A program made the translations under genes and the position numbers. The notes below the pieces were generated by a model. It made no database searches. It worked only from the letters and a program-made list of their open reading frames with translations, and was not told where the DNA came from. A DNA stretch of 64,000 bases from Strigamia acuminata (taxonomy: Eukaryota > Arthropoda > Chilopoda > Geophilomorpha > Linotaeniidae): contig OX442314.1 of the NCBI GenBank assembly GCA_949358305.1, positions 61,575,369 to 61,639,368 of the forward strand, in the 5' to 3' direction. The stretch's first letter is position 1. Each line of letters starts with the position of its first letter. Positions 57,101 through 64,000 of the stretch are shown one piece after another.

Positions 57101-57236
57101 ATCCGTTATCTGTTATTTTACTAATGGACATGAGGTTTCGCATGTCGGCTGCTAAAATTGTGTCTTTCAATTCGATCGCGTCGTCGTTTTTGTTGTTTAT
57201 CGATGCCAAACAGTCCTCCGTACTTGTTTTGCGCAT
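54183..57236 (-). CDS. Copia integrase - reverse transcriptase - RNase H
   Basis: 1017 residues. The integrase zinc part has WHEKLGHLNESDLKKL with CETCIKGK. The core has LVHSDVCGPM, FRSDNGREY and PEQNGVAERRNRTLVEMA (D,D-35-E). An acidic linker and an AT-hook-like RKRGPGRPLLVKTGKRGRPR near residue 425-445 follow. RT has GSRWVLRTKYRADG, VKGFTQRFGVDYNETFAPVA, LKQSGRQWY and the catalytic IYVDDLIIAF. RNase H has YADADWAGD, ALSSTEAEYMS and NHSRTKHIDIRYHFIRE. The frame is open to the stop at 54183. The first residues of this ORF (MRKTSTED) are next to the insertion and not the natural start. Confidence 0.93.
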   Translation of the reverse strand: MRKTSTEDCLASINNKNDDAIELKDTILAADMRNLMSISKITDNGFDVNFSKNCAKIIHVKSQQVVAVGKKRRNLYFIAESKKSGENVYAIDSRTKIQQWHEKLGHLNESDLKKLVNNQLVSGITIKKSDKLEPCETCIKGKLTQKSFPKKSKSKSENLLDLVHSDVCGPMRVQSPGGSRYFVSFIDDKSKWGAIFFLSKKSKVLDAFKEFKWYAENQTGQRIKAFRSDNGREYVNRNFDDFLFDNGIKRQLTVEYTPEQNGVAERRNRTLVEMARCQILNSHLPKSFWAESIFTANHIRNRCPSKSLDGEIPYSIWKGKKPDISYFQKFGSKAFCLDKGSNLGKFDAKSFECIFTGYDEDSKAYRLYDVKKRRFFKGRDVKFVSEDARIEPEFRDEDEDENEYDFLEIQTNQIIETTETEVSSETESENEIPEIIPEAADVVPDSPQRKRGPGRPLLVKTGKRGRPRKVYQTVPIVPDQSEDEDVIFANFVECDDPVTAREALESDHANEWRAALKSEYDALIKNGAWEEVERPKKQKTIGSRWVLRTKYRADGIIERRKARLVVKGFTQRFGVDYNETFAPVARANSIRMIMAIAVEKNLTVEQLDAVTAYLNGELEEEIYMEKPESFDEVTGTKNDKMLRLLKSIYGLKQSGRQWYIKLDQKLRKFGFKPSNFDPCVYIKQTRTEYTIIGIYVDDLIIAFNNEKSFKNLKKSLKGEFEMKDLGAIGYCLGIEFAQNLTENTITMCQRKYAFDVLKRFNMDQCTPIATPLDANAKLRRSGVKLEDQKPETRKFPYQSLVGSLMYLAVMTRPDLAYAVSALSQYNNDFDSQHIVAGKRVLRYLHETINLGLMFKKTGEDLVAYADADWAGDLNSRHSHTGFVFKLAGCAVSWTAQKQKTIALSSTEAEYMSISDCSREAICLKRFIEEISKKSVPPVVIIYNDNQGAKRLAANPINHSRTKHIDIRYHFIREVQENGHIRVEYLQTGEMPADVLTKGLFAPKHEKFLLMLGLVRIE

Positions 57237-57655
57237 TTCTTAATGAATTACTGCATTATGCAGCCTAGTGTATTTATTAGGATTTATTTCATTATTTAAC
57301 ATTGGGCATAATGCTGCCTCTATACTGTTTGCTTTTGTATTACTTATTATTAACACCAGATGGTGTGCATGTATGTTTTTTTTCTCAATGGCCGCTTGCA
57401 CGCCAGCAAGCACTCATGTATTTTCTCCATCTAAATGGACCAAATTATGTAAGCATTTTCGTTTTTATTAAACATTTAGTTTATTTTACATTGTGTTTGC
57501 TATATATAAGCACTTTAGAGTGCAGTGGCTTTAATTTCCACCACTTTCAAGCGCTGGAGGTGCGCGCACGTCATTGCGCTCATATTAGCCGTGTTTCGGC
57601 ATTTAAACTCGCTTCCACACACAGTATTTCATACTGTGAGCGCACTCCTCTGCTA
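57237..57655. mobile_element. ~410-bp insertion between copia protease and integrase
   Basis: Foreign AT-rich sequence that breaks the copia polyprotein. It has small perfect hairpins near both ends, ctgcattatgcag at about 57252 and cagtatttcatactg near 57622, and aaaac is found on the coding strand at both edges, which may be a target duplication. It is non-coding. The class is not determined; I saw no clear long terminal inverted repeat. Confidence 0.5.
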
Positions 57656-58605
57656 CAGTTTTCGTCGTTGAAACGAACGGTTCCGATTCCGCAAGAGGAT
57701 GACGATGCGGAGCTTGCCAATTGGATGTGTCGTTTGTCGGTTTTGTCGATTTTTACGAATTTTTTCTCGTCGGCGCAAATATGGGAAGTCGTTCCACTGT
57801 CCAACACCCATTCGTTGGAATTTTCTCGTGCAAGGTTCGATTTTTCGGTGTTTTTTTCCGGCCCTATGTCTGCAAGGAAAGATCGTAAATATGATGAGTC
57901 TTCGAATTCCGCGGCCTTCTGTTGTTTTTTCAGTAAAAAACATTCCAAAATGTTGTGTCCGAGCTTTTTACAGTGGTCGCACTGTTTTCCGTTGGATTTT
58001 CGGACGGTATTCACACGGTCGTTTTTAGGTTTCGGTTTTCTGTTTTTGGCAAACATTGCGTTATCGTCCGAATCTGTTCGATCCTCGACATTTTTTCGAC
58101 TTTGCCAATCGTCCGTCACCTTTTTAAGGACTTTTTCGAATGTTGGCATGGTCTTTTTGGTCCGAATGGCAGCTCGTATTGCGGTGAAGCTTTCGGGTAG
58201 GCTTAGCAAGAATATCGCAGTGGTCAGTTTATCGGGCGTAAGTTTTGTCGAGTTTTCTTCGAGACTTCGAAGGGTTTCGGAAAAGAATATCGAGTGATTC
58301 TTAAAATCGTCGTCTGATTTTAGTTTTTTCATGATCATTTCGGTCAGCATCAATGTGATTTTTATGTCGCCCGTATCGTCGTAGACTTCCTGGAGTTTTT
58401 TGTACATATGAAATGCACTCGGTTGGCCGTCCACGTGTCGCATTTGATCGAGTGAGATCGCGGTTAGTAGATCGCTTTCGGCTTTGCCGTTATTTTCGTT
58501 CCATTCTTCTAGTTCGGTTTCTGATTTTTTATCACCGGCGATTACGGCTGGGCGAGGATGTTCGGTTTCAATCCATAACATGCGGCTTTTAGCTGCAGTT
58601 TCCAC
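57580..58605 (-). CDS. Copia Gag - protease
   Basis: 341 residues with a possible start METAAKSRMLWIETEHP; translation may begin further upstream. The Gag (UBN2-like) region has LTAISLDQMRHVDGQPSAF, MKKLKSDDDFKNHSIFF and FLLSLPESFTAIRAAI. A CCHC knuckle CDHCKKLGHNILEC is near residue 210. The protease motif is WVLDSGTTSHICADEKKF. The frame runs about 25 residues into the foreign insertion and stops. Confidence 0.9.
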   Translation of the reverse strand: METAAKSRMLWIETEHPRPAVIAGDKKSETELEEWNENNGKAESDLLTAISLDQMRHVDGQPSAFHMYKKLQEVYDDTGDIKITLMLTEMIMKKLKSDDDFKNHSIFFSETLRSLEENSTKLTPDKLTTAIFLLSLPESFTAIRAAIRTKKTMPTFEKVLKKVTDDWQSRKNVEDRTDSDDNAMFAKNRKPKPKNDRVNTVRKSNGKQCDHCKKLGHNILECFLLKKQQKAAEFEDSSYLRSFLADIGPEKNTEKSNLARENSNEWVLDSGTTSHICADEKKFVKIDKTDKRHIQLASSASSSSCGIGTVRFNDENCSRGVRSQYEILCVEASLNAETRLI

Positions 58606-58739
58606 CCACGATAATTGGTGTCGTTTAGTTTCTCCACTCTGGTATGATCGGTCATTTTCGATTTATTTAGAATATTTCGGACGGATTTAACGAGATTTAG
58701 TTTACGTGGAACGAAGCGATTACGATTGCCAATTAGTTT

Positions 58740-58769
58740 GCGCAGTGGAAGCGTGCTGGGCCCATAACC
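58740..58769 (-). promoter_or_regulatory. Primer-binding site: internal initiator tRNA-Met sequence
   Basis: The plus strand reads gcgcagtggaagcgtgctgg then gcccataacc, identical to the D-arm and anticodon-stem half of animal initiator tRNA-Met. The element's RNA therefore carries the complement. Drosophila copia is known to prime this way from a cleaved tRNA half. Confidence 0.85.
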
Positions 58770-58994
58770 TGTTGTTATGTTGCTAAGAGAACGAATGTGA
58801 TATGCACGGAACGACTTGGAGAGAACTGATTTTATTCAAATAAACATGTGGGTTATATACACAAAATACATGGAAACGTCACATGGACGTTTCCGGTCAG
58901 TTTTGACCAATGGGATCAACATCCAACACACCCACTCAACACGGATGTATCGTGGACGTTTTGTAGCGATGCGGGAATGTTTGATATTCCAACA
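58770..58994 (-). repeat. 5' LTR of the young copia element
   Basis: Same 225-bp sequence as the 3' LTR except gatatgc for gatgtgc near 58800. Confidence 0.92.
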
Positions 58995-61900
58995 CAAATT
59001 TAAACAAATTTCAACAAAATCAACAAAATTCAACAAAATCCAACAAAGTTTAATGAAGGCTGTCATAGTTGAGTCAAAGCCCGTCATAGTTGAGTCAAAG
59101 CCCGTCATAGTTGAGTTGAAGCCGGTCATAGTTTAGTCAAAGCCCGTCATAGTTGAGTGGAACAAATTTCCACAAATTTGAACAAATTTCAACAAAATCA
59201 ACAAAATTCAACAAAATCCAACAAAGTTCAACAAAAGTCAACAAAACTCAACAAAATTCAACAAAATTCAACAAAATTCAACAAAATTCAACAAAATTCA
59301 ACAAAATTCAACAAAATTCAACAAAATCAACAAAATTCAACAAAATCCAACAAAGTTCAATGAAGCCTGTCATAGTTGAGTCAAAGCCCGTCATAGTTGA
59401 GTGGAACAAATTTCCACAAATTTCAACAAATTTCATCAAAATCAACAAAATTCAACAAAATTTAACAAAATTCAACAAAATTCAACAAAATTCAACAAAG
59501 TTCAATGAAGCCCGTCATAGTTGAGTTGAAGCCGGTCATAGTTTAGTCAAAGCCCGTCATAGTTGAGTGGAACAAATTTCCACAAATTTCAACACATTTC
59601 AACAAAATCAACAAAATTCAACAAAATCCAACAAAGTTCAACAAAAGTCAACAAAACTCAACAAAATTCAACAAAATTCAACAAAATTCAACAAAATTCA
59701 ACAAAATTCAACAAAATTCAACAAAATTCAACAAAATCAACAAAATTCAACAAAATCCAACAAAGTTCAATGAAGCCTGTCATAGTTGAGTCAAAGCCCG
59801 TCATAGTTGAGTGGAACAAATTTCCACAAATTTCAACAAATTTCATCAAAATCAACAAAATTCAACAAAATTTAACAAAATTCAACAAAATTCAACAAAA
59901 TTCAACAAAGTTCAATGAAGCCCGTCATAGTTGAGTTGAAGCCGGTCATAGTTTAGTCAAAGCCCGTCATAGTTAAGTGGAACAAATTTCCACAAATTTG
60001 AACAAATTTCAACAAAATCAACAAAATTCAACAAAATCTAACAAAGTTCAACAAAAGTCAACAAAACTCAACAAAATTCAACAAAATTCAACAAAATTCA
60101 ACAAAATTCAACAAAATTCAACAAAATTCAACAAAATTCAACAAAATTCAACAAAATTCAACAAATTTCAACAAAATCAACAAAATTCAACAAAATCCAA
60201 CAAAGTTCAACAAAAGTCAACGAAACTCAACAAAATTCAACAAAATTCAACAAAATTCAACAAAATTCAACAAAATTCAACAAAATTCAACAAAATTCAA
60301 CAGAATTCAACAGAATTCAACAAAATCCAACAAAATTCAACAAAATTCAACAAAATTCAACAAAATTCAACAAAATTCAACAAAATCCAACAAAGTTCAA
60401 TGAAGGCTGTCATAGTTGAGTCAAAGCCCGTCATAGTTGAGTGGAACAAATTTCCACAAATTTCAACAAATTTCAACAAAATCCAACAAAGTTCAATGAA
60501 GGCTGTCATAGTTGAGTCAAAGCCCGTCATAGTTGAGTGGAACAAATTTCCACAAATTTCAACAAATTTCAACAAAATCAACAAAATTCAACAAAATTTA
60601 ACAAAATTCAACAAAAGTCAACAAAAGTCAACAAAGTTCAATGAAGCCCGTCATAGTTGAGTTGAAATCGGTCATAGTTTAGTCAAAGCCCGTCATAGTT
60701 GAGTGGAACAAATTTCCACAAATTTTAACAAATTTCAACAAAATCAACAAAATTCAACAAAATCCAAGAAAGTTCAATGAAGGCTGTCATAGTTGAGTCA
60801 AAGCCCGTCATAGTTGAGTGGAACAAATTTCCACAAATTTCAACAAATTTCAACAAAATCAACAAAATTCAACAAAATTTAACAAAATTCAACAAAATCC
60901 AACAAAGTTCAATGAAGCCTGTCATAGTTGAGTCAAAGCCCGTCATAGTTGAGTGGAACAAATTTCCACAAATTTCAACAAATTTCATCAAAATCAACAA
61001 AATTCAACAAAATTCAACAAAATTCAACAGAATTCAACGGAATTCAAAAAAATTCAACAAAATTCAACAAAATTCAACAAAATCAACAAAATTCAACAAA
61101 ATCCAACAAAGTTCAATGAAGCCTGTCATAGTTGAGTCAAAGCCCGTCATAGTTGAGTGGAACAAATTTCCACAAATTTCAACAAATTTCATCAAAATCA
61201 ACAAAATTCAACAAAATTTAACAAAATTCAACAAAATTCAACAAAATTCAACAAAATTCAACAAAGTTCAATGAAGCCCGTCATAGTTGAGTTGAAGCCG
61301 GTCATAGTTTAGTCAAAGCCCGTCATAGTTAAGTGGAACAAATTTCCACAAATTTGAACAAATTTCAACAAAATCAACAAAATTCAACAAAATCTAACAA
61401 AGTTCAACAAAAGTCAACAAAACTCAACAAAATTCAACAAAATTCAACAAAATTCAACAAAATTCAACAAAATTCAACAAAATTCAACAAAATTCAACAA
61501 AATTCAACAAAATTCAACAAATTTCAACAAAATCAACAAAATTCAACAAAATCCAACAAAGTTCAACAAAAGTCAACGAAACTCAACAAAATTCAACAAA
61601 ATTCAACAAAATTCAACAAAATTCAACAAAATTCAACAAAATTCAACAAAATTCAACAGAATTCAACAGAATTCAACAAAATCCAACAAAATTCAACAAA
61701 ATTCAACAAAATTCAACAAAATTCAACAAAATTCAACAAAATCCAACAAAGTTCAATGAAGGCTGTCATAGTTGAGTCAAAGCCCGTCATAGTTGAGTGG
61801 AACAAATTTCCACAAATTTCAACAAATTTCAACAAAATCCAACAAAGTTCAATGAAGGCTGTCATAGTTGAGTCAAAGCCCGTCATAGTTGAGTGGAACA

Positions 61901-63530
61901 AATTTCCACAAATTTCAACAAATTTCAACAAAATCAACAAAATTCAACAAAATTTAACAAAATTCAACAAAAGTCAACAAAAGTCAACAAAGTTCAATGA
62001 AGCCCGTCATAGTTGAGTTGAAATCGGTCATAGTTTAGTCAAAGCCCGTCATAGTTGAGTGGAACAAATTTCCACAAATTTTAACAAATTTCAACAAAAT
62101 CAACAAAATTCAACAAAATCCAAGAAAGTTCAATGAAGGCTGTCATAGTTGAGTCAAAGCCCGTCATAGTTGAGTGGAACAAATTTCCACAAATTTCAAC
62201 AAATTTCAACAAAATCAACAAAATTCAACAAAATTTAACAAAATTCAACAAAATCCAACAAAGTTCAATGAAGCCTGTCATAGTTGAGTCAAAGCCCGTC
62301 ATAGTTGAGTGGAACAAATTTCCACAAATTTCAACAAATTTCATCAAAATCAACAAAATTCAACAAAATTCAACAAAATTCAACAGAATTCAACGGAATT
62401 CAAAAAAATTCAACAAAATTCAACAAATTTCAACAAAATCAACAAAATTCAACAAAATCCAACAAAGTTCAATGAAGCCTGTCATAGTTGAGTCAAAGCC
62501 CGTCATAGTTGAGTGGAACAAATTTCCACAAATTTCAACAAATTTCATCAAAATCAACAAAATTCAACAAAATTTAACAAAATTCAACAAAATTCAACAA
62601 AATTCAACAAAGTTCAATGAAGCCCGTCATAGTTGAGTTGAAGCCGGTCATAGTTTAGTCAAAGCCCGTCATAGTTGAGTGGAACAAATTTCCACAAATT
62701 TGAACAAATTTCAACAAAATCAACAAAATTCAACAAAATCTAACAAAGTTCAACAAAAGTCAACAAAACTCAACAAAATTCAACAAAATTCAACAAAATT
62801 CAACAAAATTCAACAAAATTCAACAAAATTCAACAAAATTCAACAAAATTCAACAAAATTCAACAAATTTCAACAAAATCAACAAAATTCAACAAAATCC
62901 AACAAAGTTCAACAAAAGTCAACGAAACTCAACAAAATTCAACAAAATTCAACAAAATTCAACAAAATTCAACAAAATTCAACAAAATTCAACAAAATTC
63001 AACAGAATTCAACAGAATTCAACAAAATCCAACAAAATTCAACCAAATTCAACAAAATTCAACAAAATTCAACAAAATTCAACAAAATCCAACAAAGTTC
63101 AATGAAGGCTGTCATAGTTGAGTCAAAGCCCGTCATAGTTGAGTGGAACAAATTTCCACAAATTTCAACAAATTTCAACAAAATCCAACAAAGTTCAATG
63201 AAGGCTGTCATAGTTGAGTCAAAGCCCGTCATAGTTGAGTGGAACAAATTTCCACAAATTTCAACAAATTTCAACAAAATCAACAAAATTCAACAAAATT
63301 TAACAAAATTCAACAAAAGTCAACAAAAGTCAACAAAGTTCAATGAAGCCCGTCATAGTTGAGTTGAAATCGGTCATAGTTTAGTCAAAGCCCGTCATAG
63401 TTGAGTGGAACAAATTTCCACAAATTTTAACAAATTTCAACAAAATCAACAAAATTCAACAAAATCCAACAAAGTTTAATGAAGGCTGTCATAGTTGAGT
63501 CAAAGCCCGTCATAGTTGAGTGGAACAAAT
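58995..63530. repeat. Satellite field, right segment with higher-order repeats
   Basis: The same 10-bp caacaaaatt and 21-bp cccgtcatagttgagtcaaag units are arranged in higher-order repeats. A roughly 410-bp block starts near 59153 and 59563. A roughly 1.35-kb block starts near 59977, 61333 and 62679 (spacing 1356 and 1346 bp) with nearly identical copies. Long frames such as (STKFNKIQQN)n exist only because the 10-bp unit lacks stops on the plus strand. Confidence 0.95.
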
Positions 63531-64000
63531 TTTCCAAAGGTATCCCATTTTTTCTAAAGGTATCCCATTTTTTCCAAAGGTATCCCATTTCTTCCAAAGG
63601 TATCCCATTTTTTCCAAAGGTATCCCATTTTTTCCAAAGGTATCCCATTTTTTTTAAAGGTATCTCATTTCTTCCAAAAATATCCCATTTTTTCCAAAGG
63701 TAACCCATTTTTTCCATAGGTATCTCATCTCTTCCAAAGGTATCCCATTTTTCCAAAGGTATCCCATTTCTTCCAAAAGTATCCCATTTCTTCCAAAGGT
63801 ATCCCATCTCTTCCAAAGGTATCCCATTTTTTTTAAAGGTATTTCATTTCTTCCAAAAGTATCCCATTTTTTCCAAAGGTAACCCATTTTTTCCAAAGGT
63901 ATCTCATCTCTTCCTAAGGTATCCCATTTCTTCCAAAAGTATCCCATTTCTTCCAAAGGTATCCCATTTTTTCCAAAGGTATCCCATTTTTTCCAAAGGT
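63531..64000. repeat. 20-bp minisatellite (ccaaaggtatcccatttttt), runs off the window
   Basis: About 23 units of tatcccattttttccaaagg with cttcc and ttttaa variants. It replaces the satellite abruptly after ggaacaaattttcc; the shared ttttcc at the junction may have guided the switch. Confidence 0.95.

Larger units (their letters stand above)
53934..58994 (-). mobile_element. Young copia element primed by an internal part of initiator tRNA-Met
   Basis: 5061 bp with 225-bp LTRs (53934-54158 and 58770-58994) that I see differing at one site. Target duplication CAAAT at 53929-53933 and 58995-58999, made of satellite sequence. Next to the 5' LTR the plus strand 58740-58769 equals the 5' half of animal initiator tRNA-Met up to the anticodon loop. 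Coding regions are Gag-protease (58605-57580) and integrase-RT-RNase H (57236-54183). A roughly 410-bp insertion separates them, so this copy is defective despite its youth. Confidence 0.92.

Noticed and set aside
58740-58769. An initiator tRNA-Met gene
   Set aside because: Only the 5' half is present and it abuts the LTR, so it is a primer-binding site.
58995-63530. Long Asn/Gln-rich ORFs such as the three 227-residue frames, resembling prion-like proteins
   Set aside because: They are translations of the 10-bp satellite unit, which lacks stops on the plus strand. All frames look alike and starts are arbitrary.
34485-63530. CRISPR-like alternation of repeats and spacers
   Set aside because: The spacers are themselves repeats, there are no cas genes and the genome is eukaryotic.

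Overview
This is eukaryotic nuclear DNA, most likely from an invertebrate animal. Housekeeping genes are split by short GT-AG introns (some about 60 bp), and there are Ty3/Gypsy (Mag-like) and Ty1/copia retrotransposons, foldback and MITE-type DNA elements, tRNA-Ser-derived repeats and very long minisatellite arrays. Nothing bacterial is present. The phylum cannot be fixed from the sequence alone; an arthropod is a guess.

Layout. 1-4.65 kb: right end of an LTR retroelement whose ORF is open at the window edge and carries a DnaJ-type zinc motif pair. 4.65-10.7 kb: repeat-rich ground with a broken ORF split by a solo LTR (itself hit by a MITE), gene-like fragments, and one copy of a dispersed repeat. 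10.8-19.6 kb is the only clear host-gene block: galactokinase (GALK1, +, 6 exons), TMA7 (-, 4 exons), a small proline/tyrosine-rich single-pass membrane protein (-, 3 exons) and bystin (BYSL, +, 7 exons). The membrane-protein gene and BYSL are divergent around a 373-bp gap with a perfect CRE palindrome. 19.8-21.9 kb: a second, inverted copy of the dispersed repeat, split by a 988-bp foldback element. 22.3-27.0 kb: a complete young Mag-like Gypsy element with one nonsense codon. 27.0-28.5 kb: repeat fragments and a pogo-like element. 28.5-33.9 kb: a decayed copia element with a Gypsy element nested in it. 34.1-34.6 kb: a methyl-CpG-binding-domain ORF running into a satellite.

34.5-63.5 kb is in essence one AT-rich satellite field. 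It is made of 10-bp caacaaaatt-type units alternating with 21-bp agtcaaagcccgtcatagttg units. Three LTR elements have inserted into it, each with a target-site duplication made of satellite sequence: an 8.8-kb Gag-only LTR element (34768-43593), a Gypsy element with three LTR copies and 1.76 kb of minisatellite between two of them (44555-51964), and a young copia element primed by an internal part of initiator tRNA-Met (53934-58994). The right part of the field has a 410-bp and a 1.35-kb higher-order repeat. The window ends in another 20-bp minisatellite.

A recurring theme is that nearly all simple tandem arrays here, including those inside GALK1 and BYSL introns, have 10- or 20-bp units. That matches whole turns of the DNA helix and usually places A/T tracts in phase. 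Exon junctions and reading frames were worked out by hand. Element classes rest on motif recognition, not on database searches.
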